Shown here in pieces: positions 10,219 to 22,575 of a DNA stretch of 64,000 bases. How positions within the stretch are numbered: position 1 is the first letter of the stretch; every line of letters begins with the position of its first letter. Location: the NCBI RefSeq assembly GCF_030064675.1, contig NZ_CP116413.1:6356001-6420000 (forward strand), read 5' to 3'. Source of the stretch: Crossiella sp. CA-258035. Lineage in GTDB: Bacteria; Actinomycetota; Actinomycetes; Mycobacteriales; Pseudonocardiaceae. The position numbers and the translations under genes are program-made. The notes beneath the pieces were generated by a model. The model ran no database searches, was not told the origin of the DNA, and saw only the letters and a list, made by a program, of their open reading frames with translations.

Positions 10219-10829
10219 TCGCATGCTCCTGCGGTCGTGTTGCGCACCGGATGAGTATCAGTGCCGGTCAACAAGGTTACCAAGTCCTCGGCGGCGCGTT
10301 GCACGTCGTGGTTGACGATCACCACGTCGAACTCGGCCTTGGCCGCCAGTTCCTCCCGGGCGGTGTCCAGGCGGCGGCGCACGACCTGCTCCGGTTCGGT
10401 GCCGCGACCGACCAGGCGGCCGACCAGCACCTCCCAGCTCGGCGGCGCCAGGAAGACCTGGACGGCCTCGGGGGCGGCCTGCCGGATGGCCCGCGCGCCC
10501 TGGAGGTCGACCTCGACCAGGATGGGAAGTCCCTGGTCAAGACGCTGCTCGATCGGTCCTTTCGGGGTGCCCGAGCGGTGGGTGCCCCGGTGGATCTCCG
10601 CCCACTCCAGCAGCTCCCCCGCCTCGATCATGCGATCGAACTCGGCGGGGCTGACGAAGTGGTAGTCCTGCCCGTCCACCTCACCGGGGCGCGGGGCCCT
10701 GGTGGTGGCGGACACGCTGAACCACAGGTCGGGCATGATCTTGCGCAGCCGCCCGACCACGCTGCTCTTACCGACGCCCGAGGGGCCGGCCAGTACTACC
10801 AGCCGGCCCCTCGTGGATGAGTCAGTCAC
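10215..10829 (-). CDS. gmk: guanylate kinase
   Basis: Phosphorylates GMP to GDP. The 204 aa carry the P-loop [11 protein letters not shown] near the N-terminus, the GMP-binding segment [20 protein letters not shown], and the lid/base segment near [19 protein letters not shown] start at 10829 overlaps the mihF stop by 4 bases, and its own stop overlaps the rpoZ start. The C-terminal 15 residues ([14 protein letters not shown]) are not conserved. Confidence 0.97.
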   Translation of the reverse strand: MTDSSTRGRLVVLAGPSGVGKSSVVGRLRKIMPDLWFSVSATTRAPRPGEVDGQDYHFVSPAEFDRMIEAGELLEWAEIHRGTHRSGTPKGPIEQRLDQGLPILVEVDLQGARAIRQAAPEAVQVFLAPPSWEVLVGRLVGRGTEPEQVVRRRLDTAREELAAKAEFDVVIVNHDVQRAAEDLVTLLTGTDTHPVRNTTAGACE

Positions 10830-11143
10830 TCGCCGCTGAACTCGGTCAGCAGCGCCTTGCGCTGCCGCTCACCGAGTCCGCGAAGACGACGGCTCGCCGC
10901 GATCTCCAACCGCTCCATGATCTGAGCGGCGCGAACCTTGCCAACGCCGGGAAGGGCCTCAAGAAGGGCCGAGACCTTCATCTTGCCCAGGACCTCATCG
11001 GTCTCCGCGGCCGCGAGCACGTCCTTGAGAGTGGTGCCGCCGCGCTTGAGGCGCTCCTTGAGCTCCGCGCGGGCACGACGAGCCGCAGCCGCCTTCTCCA
11101 ACGCTGCGGCCCGCTGCTCCTCGGTCAGCTGGGGAAGGGCCAC
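10826..11143 (-). CDS. mihF: actinobacterial integration host factor mIHF/sIHF
   Basis: Nucleoid-associated DNA-binding protein found in actinobacteria, unrelated in fold to enterobacterial IHF. The 105 aa have a basic N-terminal helix ([20 protein letters not shown]) and a helix-two-turn-helix region with [23 protein letters not shown] start at 11143 with ACGGAGGA upstream. It opens a four-gene chain with 4-base overlaps (mihF-gmk-rpoZ-coaBC), matching the known Rv1388-Rv1391 order. Confidence 0.95.
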   Translation of the reverse strand: MALPQLTEEQRAAALEKAAAARRARAELKERLKRGGTTLKDVLAAAETDEVLGKMKVSALLEALPGVGKVRAAQIMERLEIAASRRLRGLGERQRKALLTEFSGE

Positions 11144-11428
11144 GTTATTCCTCCGTATGTGGGGTGTCCTCTGGAAAGGTGCCGCGACCGTACCGAGGGC
11201 TTCCGACTCGGCACAACGCGGGTCCGGATTCTCTGGCGCAAGCTAGCGCTGGAGTAGTCCCGTCCTCCGCCGGAAATCAGCCTGAGGGCTGAATCCCGTG
11301 CGCCGGGTCATCGTTCTCGCGACGGACTTGGTTCGATGTCGTCCTTCGAAATATCCGGTTCCGGCCTGGTTTCGCACCCAGTTCGGGACGCCGTTCTCGT
11401 CGGCCGTATCTGGCACCGGCCGCAACTA
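11144..11428 (-). promoter_or_regulatory. intergenic region with mihF promoter
   Basis: 285 bases without a supportable gene. It must hold the mihF promoter. A small hairpin (TCAGCC / GGCTGA, 11277-11292) is visible. Short open frames here lack the strong G/C third-position bias of the neighbours. Confidence 0.45.
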
Positions 11429-11491
11429 CTACCAGCTCAGACCCTGTTGACGCCACCCGCCGCGGTCGGTGGCCTCGATCTTGTAGGTCAC
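11429..11491 (-). CDS. possible 20-aa micro-ORF overlapping the pyrF stop
   Basis: GTG 11491 overlaps the last bases of pyrF (GTGTGA) and opens a 20-codon frame ending TAG 11429, encoding [20 protein letters not shown]. All of the first 12 codons end in G or C and 16 of 19 non-start codons do, unlike the rest of the gap. It could be a translated small protein coupled to pyrF, or the remnant of a lost gene. Nothing similar is recognised. No function is proposed. Confidence 0.3.
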   Translation of the reverse strand: MTYKIEATDRGGWRQQGLSW

Positions 11492-12320
11492 ACGGAGGAC
11501 AGCGCGGCCACGTCGGCGAGAGTTTTGCGAGCAGCCCCGCGAAGTGCTGCGACGTCCGGACCGTGCCGCAGGATGTCGCGAGAACTGGTCGGCAAGACCA
11601 ATGGCAGGGCGTCCCCGAAGACCGCTTTCAGCTCCGCCGGACCGGCCCCCTGCGCCCCGTAACCCGGGGCCAGAACTGGGCCGTTGAGCTGCGACAACTC
11701 CAGTCCGTGACGGCCGACGGTGGCCCCGATGACCACGCCGACCGGACCCAGCGGGGCGGCGCCGGAGTTGACCTCCGCCGCCGCGTCCACAATGGACTGT
11801 GAGATCGTTTTGCCGTCCTCGGTGCGCGCCGACTGGACGGTCCGCGCCTCCGGGTTCGATGTGAGCGCCAGCACGAAAATTCCCCTGCCGTTTTCCTGCG
11901 CGGCGCGCACGGCCGGGTCCAGAGAACCGAATCCCAAATACGGCGAAAGTGTCACCGCGTCCCCCGCCAAAGGTGAACCTTCGGTCAGATATGCGGCGGC
12001 ATAGGCGGCCATGGTGGACCCGATATCACCCCGTTTGGCGTCCACGAGCACCAGGGCGCCCGCCGCCCTGCCCTCCGCAATCACCCGTTCGAGTACCGCT
12101 ACGCCCCGGGAGCCGTAGGCCTCGAAGAAGGCGGCCTGCGGCTTGAGCACGGCCACCTCCCCGGCCAGGGCCTCCACCGCGGTCAGCGCGAAGCGCTCCA
12201 GCCCGGCCGCGTCGGCGTTCAGGCCCCAGTCGGCGAGCAGGCCGGGGTGCGGGTCGATGCCCGCGCACAGCGGTCCCCTGGCGGAGACCGCTGCGTGCAG
12301 GCGAGCGCCGAAGGTGGCGG

Positions 12321-12324
<4 letters not shown>
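11488..12324 (-). CDS. pyrF: orotidine 5'-phosphate decarboxylase
   Basis: Last step to UMP. The 278-aa protein is of the actinobacterial type 2 family: the catalytic DxKxxD set appears as [18 protein letters not shown] near residue 95. GTG 12324 overlaps the carB stop by 4 bases (GTGA), which rules out a read-through fusion although the frame stays open upstream. Final gene of the pyrR-pyrB-pyrC-x-carA-carB-pyrF operon. Confidence 0.97.
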
Positions 12325-15622
<3,298 letters not shown>

Positions 15623-15623
<1 letters not shown>

Positions 15624-16753
15624 CAGTTCTTCCCGTCCTTGTTCGCCATCAGGCTCACGAACTCGTCGAAGAGGGGCGCGGCGTCGTGCGGACCGGCCGC
15701 GGCCTCGGGGTGGTACTGCACGCTGAAGGCGGGCACGTCGAGTGCGCGCAGGCCTTCCACGGTGTCGTCGTTGGGGCAGTAGTGGCTGATCATCGCGGCG
15801 CCGAACTCGGAGTCGAAGCGCTCGCCGGGCGTGCCTTCGACGGCGAAGCCGTGGTTCTGCGCGGTGATCGCGACCTTGCCGGTGGCCACGTCGATGACCG
15901 GGATGTTGATGCCCCGGTGCCCGTAGCGCATCTTGTAGGTGCCGCGGCCCAAGGCGCGGCCGAGGATCTGGTTGCCGAAGCAGATGCCGAACAGCGGCAG
16001 CTTGCGGCCGAGCACCTCGCGGGTGACCGCGACGGCGTGGTCGGCGGTGGCCGGGTCGCCGGGCCCGTTGGACAGGAACACCCCGTCGGGGTTGAGCGCG
16101 AGGATGTCCTGGATGCCGGAGCCGACCGGCAGCACGTGCACCTCGATGCCGCGGGCGGACATCATCCGCGGCGTGTTGGCCTTGATGCCCAGGTCCAGCG
16201 CGGCGACGGTGTACTTCTTCTCCCCGATCGCGGGCACCACGTAGGTCTGCTCGGTGGTGACGTCCCCGGCGAGGTTGGCGCCCGTCATCTCCGGGGCCTG
16301 GCGGACCCGCTGGATGAGCTCCTCGGCCCCGGCCAGGTCGGCCCCGGAGAAGATCCCGGCGCGCATGGCGCCACGCTCGCGGATGTGCCTGGTCAGGGTG
16401 CGGGTGTCCACGCCGGCGATGCCGACGATGTCCTGCCGGAGGAGCTCGTCGTCCAGGGAGCGGGTGGCCCGCCAGTTCGACGGGGTGCGGGCGGGGTCGC
16501 GGACCACGTAGCCGGCCACCCAGATGCGGCTGGACTCGTCGTCCTCGTCGTTCCAGCCGGTGTTGCCGATCTGCGGGGCGGTCTGCACTACGATCTGCCG
16601 GTGGTAGGAGGGGTCGGTGAGGGTCTCCTGGTAGCCGGTCATGCCGGTGGAGAAGACGACCTCGCCGAGCGAGGTGCCGGTGGCCCCGTAGGCCTCGCCG
16701 CGGAAGGTTCTGCCGTCTTCCAGCACGAGCACGGCGGCGTTTCGCGAACTCAT
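15623..16753 (-). CDS. carA: carbamoyl-phosphate synthase small (glutaminase) subunit
   Basis: 376-aa class I glutamine amidotransferase subunit that feeds ammonia to CarB. The N-terminal CPSase domain ([14 protein letters not shown]) precedes the triad GATase domain with nucleophile motif [11 protein letters not shown] and [11 protein letters not shown]. The elbow reads GICFGNQ instead of the common GICLGHQ. ATG 16753 overlaps the upstream gene's stop by 4 bases. Confidence 0.97.
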
Positions 16754-17253
16754 CGAGCAGCCTTCCCTTGAGGAGTGAGGGCGGTGACCCAGTCGGCGTA
16801 GCCGGTCTTGTCATCGCCGCGGAAACCGGTGTCCAGCAGGTGGTCGCCGTGTTGCCAGGTGACCACGAGCAGCCCGTTGCGGCCGACCACCTTGCCGGCC
16901 AGCCCGCGCGCGGTGCGGGCCGCGCGGACGGCGTCGGTGTCGATCCACAGTGGACTGGCGCCGGTGCGGTCGAGCAGGAGTCCTTGCGGGTACAGGGTCG
17001 CGGTGGCCTCGGCGCGGTGGCCGAGGTCGCCGGCGGTGATCCGGTCCACCCAGTTCTCCGCCGCGGTGGTGCCCACGTACACCCCGGTCTCCGGCGAGAG
17101 CACCGGATCCACTGTGGACAGTCCAGCGGGCGGGGCGGGGAACGGGGGCAGTTCGGCGGCCTGGCGGCGGGAGCGCTTGCGCCAGCCGTGCAGCATGCCG
17201 TAGGCGCACAACAGGATCAGCGCGAGCACGGCGAGGGTGAGCAGCAGGCGCAT
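16750..17253 (-). CDS. Rv1382-like membrane-anchored protein of the pyr operon
   Basis: 167-aa protein with an N-terminal hydrophobic anchor (about residues 3-21), a basic stretch ([11 protein letters not shown]) and a soluble beta-rich domain with [19 protein letters not shown] and [23 protein letters not shown]-like in appearance. An equivalent unknown sits between pyrC and carA in mycobacteria (Rv1382). It is embedded by overlaps on both sides (TGATG with pyrC, ATGA with carA), so it is co-translated with the pathway. No enzymatic motif is visible. Confidence 0.8.
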   Translation of the reverse strand: MRLLLTLAVLALILLCAYGMLHGWRKRSRRQAAELPPFPAPPAGLSTVDPVLSPETGVYVGTTAAENWVDRITAGDLGHRAEATATLYPQGLLLDRTGASPLWIDTDAVRAARTARGLAGKVVGRNGLLVVTWQHGDHLLDTGFRGDDKTGYADWVTALTPQGKAAR

Positions 17254-18542
17254 CAGGCGCGCACCTTCCCGTCGGCGGCGGTGACCTTGCCGCGCAGCAT
17301 GGTCAGCACCACCTTGGCGGGCAGCTCCATGCCCTCGAAGGGGGTGTTGTCCGCGATGGAGGCGAACTCCTTGCCGCGCACTGTCCAGCGGGCCTCCGGG
17401 TCGACCAGCACCAGGTTCGCCGGTTCGCCCTCGGCCAGGGGGCGGCCCTGGTCGGGCAGTCCGGCGATGGCGGCGGGGCGCTCGCTCATCACCCGGGCCA
17501 CGCCGCGCCAGTCCAGCAGGCCGGTCTCCACCATGGTCCGGGCGATGACGGAGAGCGCGGTCTGCAGGCCGAGCATGCCGGGACGGGCCGCGGCCCACTC
17601 GCAGTCCTTGTCCTGCACCGCGTGCGGGGCGTGGTCGGTGGCCACGCAGTCCACGATCCCCTCGGCCAGCGCGGCGCGCAGAGCTTCGGCGTCGCTGGCC
17701 GCGCGCAGCGGCGGGTTGACCTTGTTGACCGGGTCGAAGGTCTCCAGCCGCTCGTCGGTGAGCAGCAGGTGGTGCGGGGTGACCTCGGCGGAGACCTGGG
17801 TGCCGCGCTGTTTGGCCCAGCGCAGCACGTCCACGGTCCCCGCGGTGGAGACGTGGCAGATGTGCAGGCGCGCCCCGGCGTGCTGGGCGAGCAGGCAGTC
17901 ACGGGCCACAATGGACTCTTCGGCCGCGGCAGGCCAGCCCTGGAGACCGAGGCGGGCCGCGTTGTCCCCTTCGTGGGCCTGCGCGCCGACGGTGAGCCGG
18001 GGCTCCTCGGCGTGCTGGGCGATCACCGCGTCCAGTGCCTTGCTGTACTCCAGCGCCCTGCGCATGATCAGCGGGTCGTGCACGCAGTGCCCGTCGTCGC
18101 TGAACATCCGCACGTTCGCCTTGGACTTGGCCATGGTGCCCAGCTCGGCGAGCTTGGTCCCAGCGAGGCCGACGGTGACCGCGCCGACCGGGTGCACGTC
18201 GACCAGGCCGACCCGCTGCCCCTCGGCGTGCACGTGTTCGACGATGAGCGCGTTGTCGGCGACCGGGTCGGTGTTGGCCATGGCGAAGACCGCGGTGTAG
18301 CCGCCGAGCGCGGCGGCGGCCGAACCGGTGGCGATGGTCTCGGTGTCCTCGCGGCCGGGTTCGCGCAGGTGCACGTGCAGGTCGACGAACCCGGGCAGCA
18401 GCACCGCTCCCCCGGCCTCGACGACCTCGGCGTCCTCGGCCGCGAGATCGTCGCCGATGCCGGCGATCACGCCGTCGCGGACGAGCACGTCCACCGGCTC
18501 GCCGTCGCCGTAGAGCTTGGCGCCCTTGATCAGGGTGCTCAC
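17253..18542 (-). CDS. pyrC: dihydroorotase
   Basis: Cyclises carbamoyl-aspartate to dihydroorotate. The 429-aa amidohydrolase carries the metal motif [16 protein letters not shown], a metal-ligand His in [10 protein letters not shown], and the catalytic Asp in [11 protein letters not shown] 18542 ([11 protein letters not shown]) overlaps the pyrB stop by 4 bases. A longer in-frame opening upstream runs antisense-like through pyrB and is rejected. Confidence 0.97.
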   Translation of the reverse strand: MSTLIKGAKLYGDGEPVDVLVRDGVIAGIGDDLAAEDAEVVEAGGAVLLPGFVDLHVHLREPGREDTETIATGSAAAALGGYTAVFAMANTDPVADNALIVEHVHAEGQRVGLVDVHPVGAVTVGLAGTKLAELGTMAKSKANVRMFSDDGHCVHDPLIMRRALEYSKALDAVIAQHAEEPRLTVGAQAHEGDNAARLGLQGWPAAAEESIVARDCLLAQHAGARLHICHVSTAGTVDVLRWAKQRGTQVSAEVTPHHLLLTDERLETFDPVNKVNPPLRAASDAEALRAALAEGIVDCVATDHAPHAVQDKDCEWAAARPGMLGLQTALSVIARTMVETGLLDWRGVARVMSERPAAIAGLPDQGRPLAEGEPANLVLVDPEARWTVRGKEFASIADNTPFEGMELPAKVVLTMLRGKVTAADGKVRA

Positions 18543-19498
18543 GCGACCGCCTCCTCTCCGGCCAGCAGGTGGTACAGAACCGCCATCCTCATGTGCACTC
18601 CGTTGCTGACCTGGTCGGTGATGGCCGCGCGTGGCGAGTCGGCGACCGCGGAGGCGATCTCCATGCCGCGCAGCATCGGGCCGGGATGCAGCACGACCGC
18701 GTGCTCGGGCAGCATCCGCAGCCGGGCCTCGTTGAGGCCGTAGGCGATCGAGTACTCCTTGGCGCTGGGGAAGAAATTGCCTCCAGGGCCGGCGGGCCCG
18801 CCACCGCCGTGCATCCGCTCGGCCTGCACCCGCAGCAGCATCACCGCGTCCAGCGCGGGCAGCTCGGCGTCCAGGTCGTAGGAGACCGGCACCCCCCACT
18901 GCTCGATGCCAGTGGGCACCAGCGTGGGCGGGGCGATGAGCACCACCTCCGCGCCGAGGGTGCGCAGCAGGTGCACGTTGGAGCGGGCCACCCGGCTGTG
19001 CAGCAGGTCGCCGACGATGCCGATCCGCCTGCCCGCCAGCTCGCCGAGGCGTTCGCGCAGGGTGGCCGCGTCCAGCAGCGCCTGGGTGGGGTGCTCGTGC
19101 ATGCCGTCCCCGGCGTTGATCACCACGGTGCCGGTGCCGGACAGCCAGCCGGCCAGCCGGTGCGCCGCGCCGGAGGCGGGGTGGCGCACGATCACGCAGT
19201 CCGCGCCGATGGCGGAGAGGGTGAGCGCGGTGTCGCGCAGGGACTCGCCCTTGTTCACCGAGGAGGCGCTGGCCGAGACGTTGACCACGTCGGCGCTCAT
19301 CCACTTCCCGGCGACCTCGAAGGAGACCCTGGTGCGGGTGGAGTTCTCGTAGAACAGGGTGATCACGGTGCGCCCGCGCAGGGTGGGCAGCTTGCGCACC
19401 TCGCGGCCGAGCAGGGTGGTCTTGAGTTCCGCGGCGGTGTCGAGCAGCGTGGTCGCCGAGCTCGCGTCCAGCGTCGCGGTGGAGAGCAGGTGCTTCAC
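18539..19498 (-). CDS. pyrB: aspartate carbamoyltransferase catalytic subunit
   Basis: Condenses aspartate and carbamoyl phosphate. The 319 aa show the carbamoyl-phosphate site [13 protein letters not shown], the [12 protein letters not shown] loop, [14 protein letters not shown], and [11 protein letters not shown] near the C-terminus. No regulatory pyrI chain is nearby, consistent with Gram-positive type. GTG 19498 overlaps the pyrR stop (GTGA). Confidence 0.98.
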   Translation of the reverse strand: MKHLLSTATLDASSATTLLDTAAELKTTLLGREVRKLPTLRGRTVITLFYENSTRTRVSFEVAGKWMSADVVNVSASASSVNKGESLRDTALTLSAIGADCVIVRHPASGAAHRLAGWLSGTGTVVINAGDGMHEHPTQALLDAATLRERLGELAGRRIGIVGDLLHSRVARSNVHLLRTLGAEVVLIAPPTLVPTGIEQWGVPVSYDLDAELPALDAVMLLRVQAERMHGGGGPAGPGGNFFPSAKEYSIAYGLNEARLRMLPEHAVVLHPGPMLRGMEIASAVADSPRAAITDQVSNGVHMRMAVLYHLLAGEEAVA

Positions 19499-20097
19499 CG
19501 CTCGTTGTCTCCTTCTTCGCTCCGGCGCAGCACGACCGCGTCGTGGCCGTCCACTTCGGACAGCAGCACGGCCACCTCCTCGGTGCGGGAGGTCGGCACG
19601 TTCTTGCCGACGTAGTCGGCGCGGATGGGCAGTTCGCGGTGGCCGCGGTCGACCAGCACGGCCAGCTGCACGGCGCTGGGGCGGCCGTGGTCGCGCAGCG
19701 CGTCCAGGGCGGCGCGGATGGTGCGGCCGGAGAAGAGCACGTCGTCGACCAGGATCACCAGGTGGTCGTCGATGCCGCTCTCCGGCAGCCGGGTGCGTTC
19801 CAGCGGCCGGTTGGGGCGGCGGCGCAGGTCGTCGCGGTAGAGGGTGACGTCCAGGGAGCCCAGCTCGACCTCGACGCCGCTGAAGTCGGCGATCCGCTCG
19901 GCCAGCCTGCGGGCCAGTGGGGCGCCGCGGGTGTGGATGCCGAGCAGCGCCACGGGCGCGCTGCCCGCCGCGTCCAGCGCGGTCTTCTCGATGACCTGGT
20001 GGGCCATCCTGGCGATGGTGCGCGCGACATCGCCGACCGAGAGCAGCTCGCGCTCTCCGGCCGGGTCCGCCGCGCCACCCCGCTGCGGGCGTGGCAC
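19495..20097 (-). CDS. pyrR: bifunctional pyr operon regulator PyrR / uracil phosphoribosyltransferase
   Basis: RNA-binding attenuator or translational repressor with UPRTase fold, 200 aa. The PRPP loop [17 protein letters not shown] occupies residues 113-129. The first about 15 residues are variable. GTG 20097 with AGGAGG 8 bases upstream. Heads the pyr operon, directly behind a leader with a PyrR-type loop, so autoregulation by UMP-bound PyrR is likely. Confidence 0.96.
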   Translation of the reverse strand: MPRPQRGGAADPAGERELLSVGDVARTIARMAHQVIEKTALDAAGSAPVALLGIHTRGAPLARRLAERIADFSGVEVELGSLDVTLYRDDLRRRPNRPLERTRLPESGIDDHLVILVDDVLFSGRTIRAALDALRDHGRPSAVQLAVLVDRGHRELPIRADYVGKNVPTSRTEEVAVLLSEVDGHDAVVLRRSEEGDNER

Positions 20098-20165
20098 GAG
20101 GGAGACCTCCTTCTCCGCCTCACGGGACGGGTCCTTAAAGGATGTGTCCGCACGGTAACAAACAA
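20098..20165 (-). promoter_or_regulatory. pyr operon leader with PyrR-binding-type loop
   Basis: Between the upstream terminator and pyrR the minus strand reads a leader containing UCCCGUGAGG (20127-20118), matching the UCCnGnGAGG loop core known for PyrR-binding RNA. It is preceded by a short dyad (TCCTT-A-AAGGA, 20132-20142) and followed directly by the pyrR ribosome-binding site. There is no separate attenuator hairpin between loop and start, so translational repression, as described for Mycobacterium smegmatis, fits better than transcription attenuation. Confidence 0.65.
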
Positions 20166-20199
20166 GATGGGGACCGGCGAAGCACCACCGGTCCCCATC
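20166..20199 (-). terminator. Rho-independent terminator of the phosphodiesterase gene
   Basis: Perfect 12-bp stem (GATGGGGACCGG / CCGGTCCCCATC) with a 10-base loop. On the minus strand it is followed by TTGTTTGTT, a U-rich tail. It lies 8 bases after the stop of the upstream gene and insulates the pyr operon. Confidence 0.9.
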
Positions 20200-20206
20200 T
20201 GTGGTT

Positions 20207-21697
20207 TCAGGGCTGCCGAGTGACAGAAACCTCGTCTACCGCCCAGTACCAGTTGTTCACGCCACTGAGCCGGAGCCCGATTCGGGCGGTTTTCGCGCCG
20301 CTGGGTAGTTGCACGGTCACTGATTCGCGTCCACCGGCGGTGTCCGCGGTCCATTTCCGCACTTCGGTCGGCGTGCCGCCGTCGACCTGCAGAAGAAGCT
20401 GCGCGAGCTGGCCGCCTTCCTGCCGGTAGTAGTGGGTCAGGTCGACCTTGAGCTTGCTCCCGGTCCCGGTGTCGGCGGGGGCCCAGAGGGTGGAGTCGAA
20501 CTTCTTGCCGTTGGCATCGGTGGTGTCGGCCCACTCGTCGGAGTCGGCGACGGCGATCACGCCGCGGCCGCGGACGAAGGTCTCCCGGTGCTGCCCGCCC
20601 TGGGTCAGCGACCAGAACGCGTCGGTGGTCAGCGTCCAGCCCCGCCACTCCGGCACGCCCCCGGCGGGCATGGCGGCGTTGTCCACGCTCCAGCCGCCGG
20701 GCAGCTCCTGGGTCCAGCCGAGCACCGAGGCCGGGATGTTCTCCGTCTGCGCGGGCTTGAGCCGCGCCCCCTCGAAGGCGTCGGTGACCGGGGCGAACAG
20801 CGAGCGCCCGGCCAGCTTGGCGTCGGGGGTCACGCCGAGGTGGGTGAGCGCGGTGTGCGCGGCGTCGACCAGGCGGGTGGTGGTGGGCTTGGCCGCGGGC
20901 ACGCCGTCGCCGGTGGCCAGGACGAAGGTGGAGCGCTCGTCCAGGCTGGGCCCGCCGTGGCCGCCGCCGGGGGTGTGGCCGTGGTCGGTGGTGACCAGGA
21001 CCAGCCACTTCTCCTGCGCGCGGGTCGCGCGGGCGGCCACCGCGTCGAGCAGCCGCTTGACGTAGCCGTCCATCCTGGCCAGCTCGGTCAGGTACTCGGG
21101 GCTGGCCGCGCCGTTGTTGTGCCCGACGATGTCCTGCTGCCCGAGGTAGACGAAGCTCGCGTCCGCCTTGTCGTTCGTCAGGTGCGCCTCGGCCCGCTGC
21201 ACGATGGTCGCGTCGTGCGCGACATAACCGTCCCGGTCGCCGTCCAGAACGATCTTGGTGTCCAGCTTGCCGCCGATGATCCGGTCGCCGATCGGCTTCC
21301 AGTCCATCGCCGCCCAGGTGTCCTTGCCGGGGTCGGCGGCCTCGACCCGGCTGAGCCAGTCCGGGTGCTCGGCCAGGCGGTTGCCGCTGAAGCTGTTCTC
21401 CTTCACGCCGTGCTGGTCGGGCCAGGTGCCGGTGAGGATGGTGGACCAGCCGGGGCCGGAGGAGGTGGCGGCCATCGGGCCGGCGTAGAGCAGGCTGCGC
21501 GCGTCGGTGCCGGTGCGCTGCAAGCCCTGCAGGGTCGGCGCCTTCGCCTCGGCGATCTTGGACACCAGCAGCCCGTCGATGCCGATGACCAGCACCTTCG
21601 GCGTCGTCGCCGCGGCCGCGACAGGTGAAATCGCGGTGAGCAGTAGCCCGATCGCCGCAGCGATCGCCCCCGCTGAGCTACGCAGTGGTAGCCGCAT
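20207..21697 (-). CDS. secreted alkaline phosphatase / nucleotide pyrophosphatase family protein with C-terminal sandwich domain
   Basis: 496-aa exported phosphodiesterase-like enzyme. Sec-type signal peptide in residues 1-30. The catalytic domain has the first metal Asp in VIGIDGL (D41), the nucleophile segment [12 protein letters not shown] (79-90) and the metal ligands in [10 protein letters not shown] and [14 protein letters not shown]. The last about 150 residues (from [10 protein letters not shown]) look like a beta-sandwich of carbohydrate-binding type. ATG 21697 is preceded by AAGGAGG. A DasR-like palindrome stands 15 bases upstream. The substrate (phosphodiester, sugar phosphate or nucleotide) is unknown. 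Confidence 0.85.
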   Translation of the reverse strand: MRLPLRSSAGAIAAAIGLLLTAISPVAAAATTPKVLVIGIDGLLVSKIAEAKAPTLQGLQRTGTDARSLLYAGPMAATSSGPGWSTILTGTWPDQHGVKENSFSGNRLAEHPDWLSRVEAADPGKDTWAAMDWKPIGDRIIGGKLDTKIVLDGDRDGYVAHDATIVQRAEAHLTNDKADASFVYLGQQDIVGHNNGAASPEYLTELARMDGYVKRLLDAVAARATRAQEKWLVLVTTDHGHTPGGGHGGPSLDERSTFVLATGDGVPAAKPTTTRLVDAAHTALTHLGVTPDAKLAGRSLFAPVTDAFEGARLKPAQTENIPASVLGWTQELPGGWSVDNAAMPAGGVPEWRGWTLTTDAFWSLTQGGQHRETFVRGRGVIAVADSDEWADTTDANGKKFDSTLWAPADTGTGSKLKVDLTHYYRQEGGQLAQLLLQVDGGTPTEVRKWTADTAGGRESVTVQLPSGAKTARIGLRLSGVNNWYWAVDEVSVTRQP

Positions 21698-21711
21698 GCA
21701 TCCTCCTTCAA

Positions 21712-21727
21712 AGTGGTCTAGACGTGT
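21712..21727. promoter_or_regulatory. DasR-responsive-element-like site before the phosphodiesterase gene
   Basis: AGTGGTCTAGACGTGT matches 13 of 16 positions of the DasR consensus AGTGGTCTAGACCACT (from memory), including the central GTCTAGAC. It lies 15 bases upstream of the ATG, where a bound repressor would block transcription. A DasR-like gene occurs at 33.9 kb. Confidence 0.5.
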
Positions 21728-22040
21728 TATGCGACATTGCCGTCTACGAGGAGCCAACTGGCGAAGACCGGCCATCACCCGAATGACCGCAGGGTGAACG
21801 ACACCCCGTCACCAACTTGCTCACGGGCTGACACAGAGCCGGTTACTGCCCGCTCAACTGGGGCGATGACGTGCGAAGGGTCAACCATCCGGGTGGTTGC
21901 GCCCCGCTCGCCCGCATGCCGCAACGAGATCAGCTTGACCTGGTGACTTCGACGAGTAACCATTACTCTCCGTATTGATCTGAGCTTTCCCCGCGGTAAG
22001 TGGTACCGGCTGACGGGGCGAACGAACGGAGAACCGCCAC
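21728..22040 (+). promoter_or_regulatory. bldD upstream region with a candidate BldD box
   Basis: 313 bases without a supportable gene. TGACACAGAGCCG at 21829-21841 matches the first ten positions of the BldD consensus TNACNCWGNGTNA, with mismatches only in the last half-site. A second dyad, TGAC-N8-GTAA, is at 21944-21959. BldD autoregulation is known in Streptomyces, so these are candidate operators about 200 and 90 bases before the start. Confidence 0.35.
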
Positions 22041-22529
22041 ATGGGCGACTACGCCAAGGCGCTGGGTGCCAAGCTCCGCGCGATCCGTCAGCAGCAGGGC
22101 CTGTCCCTGCATGGCGTGGAGCAGAAGTCGGGCGGTCGCTGGAAGGCCGTTGTCGTCGGCTCCTACGAGCGCGGGGACCGTGCCGTCACGGTGCAGAAAC
22201 TGGCAGAGCTGGCCGACTTCTACGGCGTCCCGGTGGCGGAGCTGCTGCCGGAGGGCCGCGTCCCCTCGGGCGCCGAGCCGGCCACCAAGATCGTGATCAA
22301 CCTGGAGCGATTGCAGCAGCTACCAGCGGAGAAGGTCGGTCCGCTGGCCCGCTACGCCGCGACCATCCAGAGCCAGCGCGGGGACTACAACGGCAAGGTC
22401 CTCTCCATCCGGACCGAGGACCTGCGTTCGCTGGCGATCATCTACGACATGTCCCCCGGTGAGCTCACCGAGCAGCTCATCGACTGGGGCGTGCTGCCCC
22501 CCGAGGCCCGTCCGGCCAAGGAGGACTGA
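22041..22529 (+). CDS. bldD: developmental regulator BldD, cyclic-di-GMP responsive
   Basis: Master repressor of sporulation genes in filamentous actinomycetes. The N-terminal helix-turn-helix (residues 5-70, including SYERGDRAVTVQKLAELADF) and a C-terminal domain are joined near residue 80. The c-di-GMP signature is intact: RGD at 113-115 and RxxD at 124-127 (RTED), the spacing seen in BldD. Length 162 aa is normal. Its presence supports a sporulating lifestyle. Monocistronic, bounded by a terminator. Confidence 0.95.
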   Translation: MGDYAKALGAKLRAIRQQQGLSLHGVEQKSGGRWKAVVVGSYERGDRAVTVQKLAELADFYGVPVAELLPEGRVPSGAEPATKIVINLERLQQLPAEKVGPLARYAATIQSQRGDYNGKVLSIRTEDLRSLAIIYDMSPGELTEQLIDWGVLPPEARPAKED

Positions 22530-22535
22530 ACGGCT

Positions 22536-22564
22536 GGTGGGTGGTTGTCGTGGAACCACCCACC
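22536..22564. terminator. bidirectional terminator between bldD and the facing gene
   Basis: Perfect 11-bp stem GGTGGGTGGTT / AACCACCCACC with a 7-base loop, placed 6 bases after the bldD stop and 11 bases before the end of the opposing gene. Confidence 0.85.
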
Positions 22565-22575
22565 CCGTCACCGCC

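Noticed and set aside
11243-11425. 60-codon minus-strand frame upstream of mihF
   Set aside because: Mixed third positions and no similarity; more likely promoter DNA.
17108-17122. TGTGGAC motifs as DnaA boxes inside genes
   Set aside because: ACTGTGGAC is a frequent Thr-Val-Asp coding string in this sequence, so these are codon-driven.
21775-21963. 62-codon minus-strand frame in the bldD upstream region
   Set aside because: Many A/T third positions, no ribosome site, and overlap with the likely bldD control region.
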